Shown one piece after another: positions 7,610 through 17,223 of a stretch of DNA of 64,000 nt (position 1 is the stretch's first letter; each line of letters begins with the position of its first letter). Both the position numbers and the translations under genes were made by a program. The notes under the pieces are model-generated. The model searched no databases. It was given only the letters and a program-made list of their open reading frames with translations, and was not told where the DNA came from. The stretch is from Alphaproteobacteria bacterium (GTDB lineage Bacteria; Pseudomonadota; Alphaproteobacteria; Micavibrionales; Micavibrionaceae): assembly GCA_020442475.1 (NCBI GenBank), contig JAGRKA010000001.1, positions 1-64,000 of the forward strand. The letters run 5' to 3'.

Positions 7610-8620
7610 CTATTCCCCAATTTTAACCTGTACACTCTTCCGGCGCTCAACGGGCGGCGTACCCGGCCTTGTGAAAAAGACCGTGCCCGTATAGGTCCCC
7701 GGCGGCAGAGAAGCGGAGAGTTTACGGCCCGTATAAATAAATTTGCGGGCCTTGATCTCGTCTTGTGTGAAAGACTGCGCTGCGAAGCTTCGCCCATCCG
7801 GCATACGAATATCCAGCCGGACCTGATCGTCCGGCATAACGCCATAAAGCTCGACCCAAAATGTCAAAGCTTTCACATCCACCTTCAAGCTCTTTGGATT
7901 TTGCTGCGCTTTTTTAATAGCTGAAAAATCCGGAACTGAATCCCGAAAGCCCATTCTGTGTAACAAAACGGGCTGGTAGGGTATCTGGTCTTTCCAGAGA
8001 TTTTGCCCCATCTGACCGCAGCCATTCTCAATCGGCTTGCCTGTGAACGGGTCGGTATGCGCCCCCTCCCATAAAACCGACAGATGGAGATGCGGCAACT
8101 CCGCATTACCGGAACGCCCGACTTGCGCGATTTTTTGCCCTTCTTGCACATGATCGCCGGGCTTAACCAGCAGACTGTCTTCCTTCAGATGGCAATATTG
8201 CGTGAAAAACCCGGCGCCATGATCGATCAGAATACCATTTCCGCAATCTTTCTTTTGCGCACTTAGCGTCTCAAACTCTTCCGGCGTCTTAGGCGTGTCG
8301 TTTTCCGTATCCCGGATACGCAGCACATCGCCCTCGGCGGCGGCCAGCACATCCACCCCCACTGCAAACGCGTCTTCCGTAACTGCAAAATCCGTGCCCT
8401 TATGACCTATATAGCTGCGCGCGCTACACATATAATCACGGTAGGTTTCCGCTTTTGGATCGCTGTCCGGATAGGCGGAAATCCAGCAATCCGTATCCAG
8501 CGTACAGGCAAGCGGAAAAGACAGTTTGACGGGTGGCTCACCCGCCTGTGCAGGTACCGGCCCTATAAAGAATAAGAGAAGTAACGTGCAAAAAATGCTG
8601 CGCAATATGCGGCGTTCCAT
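7610..8620 (-). CDS. Secreted M23-family metallopeptidase
   Basis: A 336-residue exported peptidase of the LytM/M23 family. It has a signal peptide (MERRILRSIFCTLLLLFFIG to about residue 26, APAQAG-like end). The lysostaphin-type fold carries its zinc ligands in HKGTD (His and Asp, near residue 95) and HLHLS (near residue 178), so all metal-binding residues are present and it should be active on peptidoglycan cross-links, or as an envelope peptidase. Beyond it is a beta-rich domain of about 120 residues containing PDDQVRLDIRMPDG. It lies 9 bases after hslU in the same direction and may be cotranscribed, although no functional link is known. Confidence 0.85.
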   Translation of the reverse strand: MERRILRSIFCTLLLLFFIGPVPAQAGEPPVKLSFPLACTLDTDCWISAYPDSDPKAETYRDYMCSARSYIGHKGTDFAVTEDAFAVGVDVLAAAEGDVLRIRDTENDTPKTPEEFETLSAQKKDCGNGILIDHGAGFFTQYCHLKEDSLLVKPGDHVQEGQKIAQVGRSGNAELPHLHLSVLWEGAHTDPFTGKPIENGCGQMGQNLWKDQIPYQPVLLHRMGFRDSVPDFSAIKKAQQNPKSLKVDVKALTFWVELYGVMPDDQVRLDIRMPDGRSFAAQSFTQDEIKARKFIYTGRKLSASLPPGTYTGTVFFTRPGTPPVERRKSVQVKIGE

Positions 8621-8629
8621 GGGGGAGCC

Positions 8630-9988
8630 TTAAAGAATGAATTTGCTCAGATCAGCCGATTTCACAAGTTCTTCGACATGTTCGCGGACGTAATCTGCCG
8701 TGATCGTGACTGTCTCTCCACCCCTATCCGAAGCTGTGAAAGAGATTTCTTCAAGGAGTTTTTCCATGACGGTATGCAAACGCCGCGCCCCGATATTTTC
8801 AACCTTTTCATTGACCTCGAAGGCCAGACGCGCAATCTCATTGATGGCTTCATCCTCGAAATCGAGTGTGACGTTTTCGGTACCTATCAGAGCCTTGTAT
8901 TGCTTGATGAGGCACGCATCCGTTTCGGTAAGAATGCGGCGGAAATCTTCCTGCGTCAGCGGGCGCAGCTCCACCCGAATCGGCAGGCGGCCCTGAAGCT
9001 CCGCCAGAAGGTCTGAAGGCTTGGCCGCATGGAATGCACCCGAAGCGATAAAGAGAATGTGATCTGTGCGGACCTGACCGTGTTTCGTTGTAACGGTCGT
9101 GCCCTCAATCAGTGGCAAAAGGTCGCGCTGCACGCCTTCACGGCTAATATCTCCGCCGCGTACATCCTGCCGCGCTGCGATTTTATCGATTTCATCGATA
9201 AAGACGATCCCGTTTTGCTGCACCAGATCAAGAGCGCTTGCTACGATTTTATCCTCGTCCAGCAGCTTATCGGATTCCTCAGCAACCAGAACATCATAAC
9301 TTTCACCGACACTCATTTTCTTTTTCTTCGTGCGCTCCCCGAACGCCTTGCCGAAAATATCGTTCATGTTGATCATGCCCATTGAGGCGCCCGGCATGCC
9401 GGGAATATCCATCATGCTGCCCAGCGGATTCGCATTGTCGGAAATCTCAATCTCGATCTCGCGGTCATTCAACTCACCCGCGCGCAGCTTTTCTCGGAAA
9501 TTTTTGCGGGTCCCTTCGCCAGCCGTTTCCCCGACCAGTGCGTCGAGCACCCGCTCCTCGGCGTAAATCTCAGCTTGCGCAACAACAGTTTTGCGCATGG
9601 ATTCGCGGGTCATGTGAATGGCCATTTCTGTCAGGTCGCGAATGATGGATTCCACGTCTTTCCCGACATAGCCGACCTCCGTGAATTTAGTCGCCTCAAC
9701 CTTGATAAAGGGGGCGTTTGCAAGCTTGGCCAACCTGCGCGCGATTTCCGTCTTCCCGATCCCGGTTTGTCCAATCATCAGGATGTTCTTGGGATAGACC
9801 TCTTCTTGCATCTCCGTATCAAGCTGCATCCGGCGCCAGCGATTTCGCAGAGCAATTGCAACGGCCTTTTTGGCATCACCCTGCCCGATAATATAGCGGT
9901 CCAGTTCACTAACGATCTCACGCGGGGAGAAGGCAGCGATATCTGTTTTGGAAGCGGGCACGCTTTGATTGTTGGTTGTTTCGTCCAT
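8630..9988 (-). CDS. hslU: ATP-dependent protease ATPase subunit HslU
   Basis: HslU (ClpY) is the AAA+ unfoldase that feeds proteins into the HslV peptidase. The 452-residue protein has Walker A GQTGIGKT near residue 73, the substrate-gripping pore loop GYVGKD, a variable I-domain (about 145-250, Met/Gly-rich in the middle), Walker B VFIDEIDK, the sensor/arginine-finger region, and the C-terminal LSKFIL that docks into HslV. Length is slightly above the 443 residues of E. coli. No convincing ribosome site precedes the ATG. Unusually it is separated from hslV by an SGNH-hydrolase-like gene. Confidence 0.97.
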   Translation of the reverse strand: MDETTNNQSVPASKTDIAAFSPREIVSELDRYIIGQGDAKKAVAIALRNRWRRMQLDTEMQEEVYPKNILMIGQTGIGKTEIARRLAKLANAPFIKVEATKFTEVGYVGKDVESIIRDLTEMAIHMTRESMRKTVVAQAEIYAEERVLDALVGETAGEGTRKNFREKLRAGELNDREIEIEISDNANPLGSMMDIPGMPGASMGMINMNDIFGKAFGERTKKKKMSVGESYDVLVAEESDKLLDEDKIVASALDLVQQNGIVFIDEIDKIAARQDVRGGDISREGVQRDLLPLIEGTTVTTKHGQVRTDHILFIASGAFHAAKPSDLLAELQGRLPIRVELRPLTQEDFRRILTETDACLIKQYKALIGTENVTLDFEDEAINEIARLAFEVNEKVENIGARRLHTVMEKLLEEISFTASDRGGETVTITADYVREHVEELVKSADLSKFIL

Positions 9989-10050
9989 AGAGCAAAGAAC
10001 TAGAGGGTTCCTTTTTTTAAATCAAGAGGCATTTCTGATAAAAAGAGCCC

Positions 10051-10854
10051 TTAAAAAGAGGTCGCAACGATTTTTTGCAAAAGATACGCTTCGGAAGGGT
10101 TAACATTTTGTGGAACGAGCTGTGCGTTTTCAAGAGGCTTACCAGTAAAATATTTGTAGAAAACAAGGGCACATAGATAACTCCCGGCAGGAGAGGGATG
10201 GCTCCCGTCGGGATGGTATAATCCCACATTTCCGCCGCTTTTAAGCGCAGCTGCCCAGTAAGTGTTAACAGGCACGGTATCGCCGCCTATATCACGTGCC
10301 AGCTTCTCGGAGTAATGGTTTAGGCTTGCATAGCTGGCCCCAAAGTTTTTAAGATATGGAAATTGTTTATACGAGGTGCTGCCCGGTTCCTTAGGCCATG
10401 TAATAAAAACAAGCGGAACCGCGCCCGCCGCTGTAATGGCCTGGTTAAATTTATGCGCATAAATCAGGGCATTTTTTCTGAAATCAGGATGAGAGGCCCA
10501 GTTGCTCTGATTTTGCAAGACGACATAATGCCAGTCTTTGCGCTGATTAATAGCCTTCAACGCTCTTCCTTGCTCCCAGTGATCTGCGAAATCCGCACCG
10601 CCTTGCGTAACAGCCTCGGTATGGAGGCGTACCGGACTCTCTGAGCTTGAGTTAACAAGCTTTTCAAGCAATGTGGGGAAATCATTGTAGAAAGTATAGC
10701 TGTTTCCGATAAAAAGAACATTGAGCGTTGGCTTCTGAGCGGCATAGGCATCAGAATTTTGCTGATTAAGCGACAGGGCAGGGCAAAAAACAAGGACGGC
10801 CAGAACAATAAGAGAAATGCTGCGTTTCAAAAAACTTGCTGCGCCGTGTCTCAT
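10051..10854 (-). CDS. Exported SGNH/GDSL-hydrolase-like protein
   Basis: A 267-residue protein with a basic N-terminus and a signal peptide ([20 protein letters not shown]), likely cleaved near DAYAA. After it comes [14 protein letters not shown], which fits block I of SGNH hydrolases with Ser in GNSYT. Then come TQGGADF (Gly block), VVLQNQS (Asn block) and, near the C-terminus, [15 protein letters not shown], with the D-x-x-H pair of block V. All four catalytic positions thus appear present, so it is probably an esterase, lipase or acetyl-hydrolase of the envelope; the substrate is unknown. Its ATG overlaps the hslV stop (ATGA), so it is translationally coupled to hslV. It splits the otherwise conserved hslV-hslU pair. 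Confidence 0.78.
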   Translation of the reverse strand: MRHGAASFLKRSISLIVLAVLVFCPALSLNQQNSDAYAAQKPTLNVLFIGNSYTFYNDFPTLLEKLVNSSSESPVRLHTEAVTQGGADFADHWEQGRALKAINQRKDWHYVVLQNQSNWASHPDFRKNALIYAHKFNQAITAAGAVPLVFITWPKEPGSTSYKQFPYLKNFGASYASLNHYSEKLARDIGGDTVPVNTYWAAALKSGGNVGLYHPDGSHPSPAGSYLCALVFYKYFTGKPLENAQLVPQNVNPSEAYLLQKIVATSF

Positions 10855-11420
10855 AAAGTTTCTATTGTGAGATTGTCATTCGTATAGACGCAAATATCCG
10901 CAGCGATGGCCATGGCCTTACAGGCGATCTCTTCGGCACCCAAACCGTCCTGATCGTACAGTGCGCGCGCGGCGGCCAGCGCGTAATTCCCGCCAGAGCC
11001 GATCCCGATAATACCGTCCTGCGGCTCTACCACGTCGCCGGTTCCGGTCAGGATGAGGGAGGTTTCCGCATCGCACACAGCCATCAGCGCTTCGAGGCGG
11101 CGCAGATATTTATCCGTGCGCCAGTCCTTCGCCAGTTCGACACAGGCGCGGGTGAGCTGTCCCGGATGGGCTTCCAGCTTGGCCTCCAGCCGCTCGAACA
11201 GGGTAAAGGCGTCGGCAGTCGCGCCTGCGAACCCGGCGATAATCTGTTCGTCCCTTCCCAGCCTGCGGACCTTGCGGGCATTGTGCTTGAGAACGGTCGC
11301 GCCCATAGAGACCTGTCCGTCCCCGGCAATGACGACCTTGCCGCCCTTGCGGACCGAGAGGATCGTCGTTCCGCGCCAGTTTTGGGCCCGCGCGTAATCA
11401 TGGTGATCTGCATATATCAT
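10851..11420 (-). CDS. hslV: ATP-dependent protease proteolytic subunit HslV
   Basis: HslV (ClpQ) forms the double-hexameric threonine-protease core that works with HslU. The 189-residue protein has an N-terminal extension of about 17 residues before [20 protein letters not shown]; in this family the propeptide is removed to expose the catalytic Thr, followed here by the conserved [18 protein letters not shown] and [19 protein letters not shown]. Such extensions, often ending W-[RH]-G-T-T, are typical of alphaproteobacterial HslV. The gene is complete and ends in the conserved [11 protein letters not shown]. It is upstream of and overlaps the SGNH gene, with hslU following. Confidence 0.96.
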   Translation of the reverse strand: MIYADHHDYARAQNWRGTTILSVRKGGKVVIAGDGQVSMGATVLKHNARKVRRLGRDEQIIAGFAGATADAFTLFERLEAKLEAHPGQLTRACVELAKDWRTDKYLRRLEALMAVCDAETSLILTGTGDVVEPQDGIIGIGSGGNYALAAARALYDQDGLGAEEIACKAMAIAADICVYTNDNLTIETL

Positions 11421-11453
11421 AGGAAAGGATATGGCCCCTTATGGAGGCCGCCG

Positions 11454-12944
11454 TCAAGGGGCTTCCGACATTTTCGACGTATCCTGCGGTTCCGCATTAG
11501 TTTCCGGCGCGATGGATAAAGGCCGGAAGTTTTTATTCAGGGCCGGTTTTTCATGCTCGCCGTCTATGCCGCCGATCCCGATACCGAGCTTGTCCAACGC
11601 ATCCCTGATCGGGATAAACCAGTTCAGCCCGCCCAGTATATCATCGCTCCCAACCATGAAACCCTCGACGCTAAGCCCGATCAGATTGCCGTTTTCATCC
11701 AGCAAAGGCCCCCCGGAATTGCCTTCGTAAATATCGACATCGGCCTGAATGTAATATTGCTTTTTCTGCTTGTGATAGCGGTGCGCGCTCACGATCCCCT
11801 TTGTGACCGTATCTTGCAGTTTTGTCAGCCGCGGCGCGCCGATCGCATAAACATCTTCACCGACGACCGGCTCGTCAAGCCGCACGGGCAGGGTCTGGAT
11901 ATCCAGATCGCTAGGCACCCCCTCCAGCCGAAGCAAGGCGACATCCCGCTTACGCCGCACGCGCAGCACCTCGGCCACTAGCTTTTCTTTCTTGCCGGAC
12001 GTGACTACCCGCACACGCGAGGCGTTCCCGACCACATGCGCATTAGTCAGAATATGACCCTGCTCAGTGATAAAAAAGCCGGAGCCGTGGGAATGGCCGG
12101 CCTGAATCAAAACGGCGCTTTTGACGATATCCTCCAGCCGCCCTTGCACAGGGCTGCTCGAAACAGGCATGGCGGGCAGGCTTACGCTTTCCTGCGGATC
12201 GAAAAGCGGGTCCGGCGTCTCATCCGGATCCGGGAAGCTTTCCGGCGTGTTTTTGGGTATTTCGCCATAGAATACAAGATCGTGGAACCGCTCATCTGCC
12301 CCCAGATTATGAATGGAGGAAGCCAGCGCGTCCTCGAAAAGGAGCTGTATCCCTTCGTAATTGGGGGAACGCAAGGAGCTGTACCCCTTAGTCGTGACTT
12401 TTAAAGCCGTTTTACGGGTAAGGAGATCGAAAACGCTCCATTCCACCTCCACATAGCTTTCCCCCGTCTGGCCAAGCGGAATGCCCAGCCAGAAGCTCCG
12501 GCGGCTGCACGTATCCATCTTGATATCGGTAATGCGGCCTCCGACCGAATAGAGTGTGCGCTGCATGTCCTCGACTTCATCGAACAGGCGTCCCGGATCG
12601 CCCGCCACATCATAGCCTTGCGATTCCATCGTGCTCTGGAAGATTTCCCGCCACGCATCGGACGGAAAAAGCCGCCCGCGCTTTGCACCGGATTCCCGCA
12701 GGCCATAAGGAATATCACAGGTAAAAATACCGAGCACGCCCTTCGCGCTCCGGGACAGGGTGGGCGTGCCGGTCGGGATGGCAAAGCGGATCTTGTTGAA
12801 CCCGATCGGGCTGGGTTGCGAATCTTCAGGGGCAAGAGGCGGGTCCTGAAGCGGCACTTTCTCGACAGGCAAACCGCAGGCGGCCAAAGCCAGAGAAAGG
12901 CACAGCAGGGCAGCCGGGAAAAAAGTTTTGACGTGTAACGGCAT
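11454..12944 (-). CDS. Trypsin-like serine protease lipoprotein
   Basis: A 496-residue predicted lipoprotein. The start MPLHVKTFFPAALLCLSLAL leads to the lipobox LAAC. The ATG at 12944 is preferred to the upstream in-frame start at 13052 because only it places the signal peptide at the N-terminus. Residues about 40-260 are an uncharacterised domain; the C-terminal half is a trypsin-fold protease with the full triad: His in TNAHVV, Asp in RDVALLRLEG and Ser in EGNSGGPLLDENGN. It has no PDZ domain, unlike DegP. It probably acts in the periplasm, anchored to a membrane. It lies 33 bases upstream of hslV in the same direction and is divergent from hisB. Confidence 0.85.
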   Translation of the reverse strand: MPLHVKTFFPAALLCLSLALAACGLPVEKVPLQDPPLAPEDSQPSPIGFNKIRFAIPTGTPTLSRSAKGVLGIFTCDIPYGLRESGAKRGRLFPSDAWREIFQSTMESQGYDVAGDPGRLFDEVEDMQRTLYSVGGRITDIKMDTCSRRSFWLGIPLGQTGESYVEVEWSVFDLLTRKTALKVTTKGYSSLRSPNYEGIQLLFEDALASSIHNLGADERFHDLVFYGEIPKNTPESFPDPDETPDPLFDPQESVSLPAMPVSSSPVQGRLEDIVKSAVLIQAGHSHGSGFFITEQGHILTNAHVVGNASRVRVVTSGKKEKLVAEVLRVRRKRDVALLRLEGVPSDLDIQTLPVRLDEPVVGEDVYAIGAPRLTKLQDTVTKGIVSAHRYHKQKKQYYIQADVDIYEGNSGGPLLDENGNLIGLSVEGFMVGSDDILGGLNWFIPIRDALDKLGIGIGGIDGEHEKPALNKNFRPLSIAPETNAEPQDTSKMSEAP

Positions 12945-13019
12945 CGGCTCTTGTGTTATGTTGGCGGGGTTATGCGTTATATGCGCATCTCTAAGAATAC
13001 GAGAGTAACCGAATAAGGA

Positions 13020-13637
13020 ATGTGTGAAAAGATGAGCCGTGGAACAGTGCACAGAACCGGTAAAGTCAGCCGTAAGACAAAAGAGACGGATATCAGCGTT
13101 TCCCTTGATCTTGACGGATCAGGTAAGGCTGAGATCGTCACGGGAATCGGCTTTTTCGACCATATGCTGGAGCAGCTCGCCAAACATGCCCTGATCGACA
13201 TCACGGTCAAAGCCAAAGGCGACCTGCATATTGACGGACACCACACGGCGGAAGATACGGGGATTGCGCTCGGCAAGGCTTTGAAAGAGGCGATCGGGGA
13301 CAAAAAGGGCATTCGCCGCTACGGGCATTTCGATCTGGTTATGGATGAGGCCCGCTCCTCAGTTGCGCTGGATTTATCAAACCGGTCTTATCTGGTCTGG
13401 AACGCTGCTTTTACGGCAGACCGGCTTGGTGAGATGGATACGGAGCTGTTTCAGGAATTTTTCCACGCCTTCGCCCAAAGCGGCGGAATCACGCTGCATG
13501 TCGAAAACCGCTGCGGCCAGAATAACCACCATATCATTGAGAGCATCTTTAAAGCCTGCGCGAAGGCCTTGCGCATGGCTGTCGAGATCGACCCGCGCGC
13601 GCCGGATCAGCTCCCCAGTACAAAGGGCGCGCTCTAG
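13020..13637 (+). CDS. hisB: Imidazoleglycerol-phosphate dehydratase
   Basis: Catalyses the sixth step of histidine synthesis, the dehydration of imidazole glycerol phosphate. The roughly 200-residue monofunctional form shows both metal-binding His clusters of the duplicated fold: [13 protein letters not shown] and [15 protein letters not shown] in the first half, and [16 protein letters not shown] with [17 protein letters not shown] in the second. Start is uncertain: AAGGA directly abuts the ATG at 13020, while the ATG at 13032 (MSRGTVH) lies 12 bases beyond it; the family usually begins close to the latter. In most relatives hisH, hisA and hisF follow; here a mechanosensitive channel gene follows after 14 bases. 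Confidence 0.95.
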   Translation: MCEKMSRGTVHRTGKVSRKTKETDISVSLDLDGSGKAEIVTGIGFFDHMLEQLAKHALIDITVKAKGDLHIDGHHTAEDTGIALGKALKEAIGDKKGIRRYGHFDLVMDEARSSVALDLSNRSYLVWNAAFTADRLGEMDTELFQEFFHAFAQSGGITLHVENRCGQNNHHIIESIFKACAKALRMAVEIDPRAPDQLPSTKGAL

Positions 13638-13651
13638 TATCAGGTTTATAA

Positions 13652-14959
13652 ATGCTTGAAACAATTGAAAAAATAGATGTTTTAGCGCTCTGGAAAGAGA
13701 TCGCACACTGGTTTGGCAGCTATTTTTTCTCAGCGGACACGTTCTGGCAGATTTCCGTGATCGCCGGGGCTTCGGTGATTGGCTCCATCGTTTACCGGCT
13801 CACGCGGCCACCGCTGATCGCAAAAATAGACGCTTTAAAAATTCCGTTCACGGCCAAACGGGTTCTGCGCAATCTGTGCAAGCTGATTTTACCCATTACG
13901 GCTATGCTCCTCATTTTCGGCTTTACGCGCGCAGCGTCCATTGAGCCAATCGGGATGGATGTAACGCTTTCCGAAGCGGTGCTGAAGCTACTGGCAGCAT
14001 GGATATTCATCCGTGCAGCCATGCAGTTTATCGGGAATAATCTGGTCCGAAACTTTTTCGCACTCTCGATCTGGGTTATCGCGGCGCTCAGTATTTTTGG
14101 CGTTCTGGATGAGACGACGGCTACGCTTGACGCAATCGGCTTTAATGTCGGCGGCGGGCGGCTTTCGGCGCTGGCGGTGATCAAGGGGCTGTTTTCGATT
14201 TTCGCCCTGCTCTATCTGGCGATGTTTGTCTCGACCTTTGCCGAGCGGCACGTCCTCGAAGCCAAGAGCCTGAACCGCTCCTCTCAGGTTCTTGTCGCCA
14301 AAATCGTCCGCATTACGTTGGTCGTCATCGCCTTATTGCTGGGGGTCACAAGCGCGGGGATCGATCTATCGCTCTTTGCGGTCTTTGGCGGTGCGATCGG
14401 CCTTGGGATCGGTTTCGGTCTTCAAAAGGGCGTCTCGAATCTGTTTTCAGGGATGCTCCTCCTGATGGACCGCTCAATCGAACCGGGCGACGTGCTGGAG
14501 ATGAAGGACGGGACGTTCGGCTGGGTCCAGCATATGGGTGCACGCTATACGGAGGTTGTGACGCGGGATAATAAATCCTTCCTGATCCCGAACGAGGATT
14601 TTATCACCCAACAGGTCGTCAACTGGTCGCATGGCAATACGCTGATCCGCGTCGAAGTCCAGTTCGGCGTCGATTACGCACATAATCCGCACGAGATTAT
14701 CGCCATGGCGATCGAGGGTGCTGCCAATGCACATGAACGGATATGTGCTGAGCCTGCACCGGTTTGCCACTTTGTAGAGTTTGGTGATAGCTCGCTGAAT
14801 TTCAAACTGCGCTTCTGGATCAAGGACGCGGAAAAAGGCGTTACCAATATGCGTGCCGCCGTGATGCTTAAACTTTGGGATGTGTTTCAGGAGCACGATA
14901 TCAAGATCCCTTATCCGCACCGCGAAGTTCTTATCCGCAGCGACTCTCAGGCAGCCTGA
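13652..14959 (+). CDS. MscS-family mechanosensitive ion channel
   Basis: A 435-residue inner-membrane channel that would release solutes on osmotic downshock. It has about six or seven membrane segments, for example IAGASVIGSIVYR (about 36-50), LCKLILPITAMLLIFGF, IWVIAALSIFGVL and IVRITLVVIALLLGV. The pore-lining helix is GGAIGLGIGFGLQKGVSNLF, with the Gly/Ala packing typical of MscS TM3. The beta domain (SIEPGDVLEM, then the FLIPNEDFITQQVVNWSH block) and a mixed C-terminal domain follow. It is longer than E. coli MscS (286), like many alphaproteobacterial homologues with extra N-terminal helices. It starts 14 bases after hisB and may be cotranscribed with it. Confidence 0.93.
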   Translation: MLETIEKIDVLALWKEIAHWFGSYFFSADTFWQISVIAGASVIGSIVYRLTRPPLIAKIDALKIPFTAKRVLRNLCKLILPITAMLLIFGFTRAASIEPIGMDVTLSEAVLKLLAAWIFIRAAMQFIGNNLVRNFFALSIWVIAALSIFGVLDETTATLDAIGFNVGGGRLSALAVIKGLFSIFALLYLAMFVSTFAERHVLEAKSLNRSSQVLVAKIVRITLVVIALLLGVTSAGIDLSLFAVFGGAIGLGIGFGLQKGVSNLFSGMLLLMDRSIEPGDVLEMKDGTFGWVQHMGARYTEVVTRDNKSFLIPNEDFITQQVVNWSHGNTLIRVEVQFGVDYAHNPHEIIAMAIEGAANAHERICAEPAPVCHFVEFGDSSLNFKLRFWIKDAEKGVTNMRAAVMLKLWDVFQEHDIKIPYPHREVLIRSDSQAA

Positions 14960-14961
14960 GC

Positions 14962-14977
14962 TTAGAGCATGCTCTAA
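14962..14977. repeat. Perfect 16-bp palindrome after mscS
   Basis: TTAGAGCATGCTCTAA is a perfect palindrome starting two bases after the mscS stop codon and 67 bases before the epimerase start. It is followed by A5 rather than T on the plus strand, so it is not a rightward terminator. It could be an operator or a 3'-end stem. Confidence 0.4.
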
Positions 14978-15043
14978 AAAAGATACGGAAGCACGCAAAG
15001 CGCCTCTGTCCAAACGGAAAACAAGAGGCTATAGTGTGGCGCT

Positions 15044-16042
15044 ATGAAGATTGCAATCACAGGCGGGGCAGGATTTATCGGGACGCAGCTTGCAGCGCTC
15101 CTCAAAGCACAAGGGCATGAGCCTGTCCTGATCGATATCAAACCTTCAGAGCGCTTTCCGGAACATTCCGTTATTGCCAATGTCACGGATGCAGAGGCGC
15201 TCAAGGCCGCTTTAGCCGGTGTCGATGCAATCTATCATCTGGCCGCCGAGCATCGCGACGATGTCAGCCCCATTCAAAAATATTACGACGTGAATGTCGG
15301 CGGCGGCGAAAATGTGATCGCAGCGGCAAAAGCACACGATATTCGCACGATCATTTTCACAAGCTCTGTTGCGGTCTATCCGCTGGAGCCAGCCAATCCA
15401 CAGACAGGGTCCATCGAAACGGATGCGCCCGCCCCCTTTAACGATTACGGGCATTCAAAACTGCAAAGCGAAAAAACATTCGAAGATTGGGCGGCGCAGG
15501 ATTCGAGCCGTACACTTGTAACGGTCCGGCTTGTCGCGACGTTCGGTCCCGGCAATCGTGGGAATATCTATACGCTGATCAATCAGATCGCCTCCGGGAA
15601 ATTTATGATGATCGGGCACGGGGACAACCGCAAATCCATCGCCTATATCGGCAATGTCGCAGCGTTTCTGGTGCATTGCCTGACGCTGGGCAAAACACGC
15701 GGGGCCGGGGCGTATCTGTATAATTATGCCGATAAGCCCGATCTTCGGGCTGATGAAATGGTGAAGGCTATTCGCGGCGCACTGGGGCTTATGGGGACAG
15801 GTCCACGCATTCCCTACGCTATCGGGCTGGCTGGCGGATGCGCCTTCGATCTGGCGGCAAAGCTGACGGGGAAGACCTTCCCGATCAGCACGATCCGCGT
15901 CCGGAAATTCTGCGCCAACACGATCGTGAGCGCGGATAAGATGAAAGAAACAGGCTTTGAAGCGCCCTACAGCCTGCAAACCGGGCTGGCCGAGATGATT
16001 AAAAGCGAATTCGCCGCACGCAGGCGCAAGAAAGCGGCGTAA
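15044..16042 (+). CDS. NAD-dependent epimerase/dehydratase (extended SDR)
   Basis: A 332-residue extended short-chain dehydrogenase acting on a nucleotide sugar. It shows the N-terminal NAD site GGAGFIG, the acidic Asp-Ile-Lys end of beta-2, the HLAAEH segment, TSSVAVYP with the active-site Ser/Thr, and YGHSK, the Y-x3-K catalytic pair. VATFGPGNRG is the substrate-loop segment. The C-terminal part (about 235-330) is less typical and ends in a basic RRRKK run. Its stop codon overlaps the start of the following glycosyltransferase, so the two probably modify and transfer one sugar for a surface glycan. The exact activity (4-epimerase, dehydratase or reductase) cannot be told. Confidence 0.87.
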   Translation: MKIAITGGAGFIGTQLAALLKAQGHEPVLIDIKPSERFPEHSVIANVTDAEALKAALAGVDAIYHLAAEHRDDVSPIQKYYDVNVGGGENVIAAAKAHDIRTIIFTSSVAVYPLEPANPQTGSIETDAPAPFNDYGHSKLQSEKTFEDWAAQDSSRTLVTVRLVATFGPGNRGNIYTLINQIASGKFMMIGHGDNRKSIAYIGNVAAFLVHCLTLGKTRGAGAYLYNYADKPDLRADEMVKAIRGALGLMGTGPRIPYAIGLAGGCAFDLAAKLTGKTFPISTIRVRKFCANTIVSADKMKETGFEAPYSLQTGLAEMIKSEFAARRRKKAA

Positions 16043-17205
16043 TGCCTGAGACGGTTTCCTCCGGCGCGAAGCCGAAACTCCTTTATATCATCAACCATAT
16101 AGACTGGTTCTGGTCGCACCGCTTACCGCTGGCTGCCGGTGCACGGGATGCGGGCTGGGATGTGGTTGTCTGTGTCGAGGGTGCCTCGAAAGATCCGAAA
16201 CTGACCGAGAACGGCTTTACGGGGCGGGAGCTTCCGCCAGCGGATAAAGGGTTCGCTCCTTTTGCGGTGCTAAATATCATTCTGGCTATCCACCGCCTGA
16301 TTAAAGAAGAACAACCCATCCTGCTCCATGCCATCACGCTTAAATATGCGTTTATGGCCGGGTTGGCTGCGCGCTTCCATAAGGATATACGGGTTGTTCA
16401 CACGCTGGCCGGGCTGGGATACCTCTTCTCCGGGGAGGGCATAAAGCCGAAAATCCTCCGCGCGCTGGTAGGGCCGTTTTTAAAGCTCGCCCTTAAGCAT
16501 AAAAATGCGCAGATCATTTTTCAAAACCCCGATGATCTGGAGATCATGCTCTCGCGCGGCTTTGTCCGGAAAGAGCAAACGTACCTGATTCGCGGCTCGG
16601 GGGTTGATACGGAGGCCTTCCGATATATGCCTGAGGGGGAGAAATCCTCCGCTGAAAATGATACGCCGATTGTCGTTATGCCCACGCGGCTTGTCCATGA
16701 TAAGGGGGTCGCCGTTTTTGTTGAGGCCGCGCGTCTCCTTAAAAAACGGCGCTCCGCAGCGCGTTTTCAGATTGCGGGCGGGCTGGTGACCAATAACCCG
16801 CTGGCCATTTCAAAAGAGGAAATGGACAAATTCTGCGAAGGCGGCGCGGTGGAGTGGCTAGGGAAAGTCTCCGATATGCCGGGTCTTCTGGCCCGTGCGA
16901 CCTTAATCGTCTACCCGTCTTATTACCGGGAGGGTATCCCGAAGGTCCTGCTGGAATCCTGCGCGACCGGGCGGGCGATTGTCACAACCGATCATCCCGG
17001 ATGCCGCGAAGCCGTCACGGACGGGGATAACGGCCTGCTCGTTCCGGTGAAAGATCCGCAGGCGACGGCAGCGGCGATCGAAAAGCTTCTGGCTGATACG
17101 CAAACACGCAAAACCATGGGTGCCCGCAGCCGCGCCCGCGCAGAAGACGAGTTCGACGTTCGAAAAATCGTCAAAGCAACACTCGATGTTTACGGACAAG
17201 CCTGA
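16042..17205 (+). CDS. Family 4 glycosyltransferase
   Basis: A 387-residue GT-B enzyme of the group that includes bacterial capsule and undecaprenyl-linked sugar transferases. The N-terminal LYIINHIDWFWSHRLPLA and the C-terminal donor site YREGIPKVLLESCATGRAIV with the complete E-x7-E motif are visible, together with THPGCRE-like TDHPGCREAV and the terminal DGDNGLLVP loop typical of the family. HTLAGLGYLF matches the acceptor-side segment of galactosyl/bacillosaminyl transferases. Its ATG overlaps the epimerase stop by one base, so coupling is tight. Probably cytoplasmic, at the inner face of the membrane. Confidence 0.87.
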   Translation: MPETVSSGAKPKLLYIINHIDWFWSHRLPLAAGARDAGWDVVVCVEGASKDPKLTENGFTGRELPPADKGFAPFAVLNIILAIHRLIKEEQPILLHAITLKYAFMAGLAARFHKDIRVVHTLAGLGYLFSGEGIKPKILRALVGPFLKLALKHKNAQIIFQNPDDLEIMLSRGFVRKEQTYLIRGSGVDTEAFRYMPEGEKSSAENDTPIVVMPTRLVHDKGVAVFVEAARLLKKRRSAARFQIAGGLVTNNPLAISKEEMDKFCEGGAVEWLGKVSDMPGLLARATLIVYPSYYREGIPKVLLESCATGRAIVTTDHPGCREAVTDGDNGLLVPVKDPQATAAAIEKLLADTQTRKTMGARSRARAEDEFDVRKIVKATLDVYGQA

Positions 17206-17223
17206 AACGCGGGGGAGTGCATC

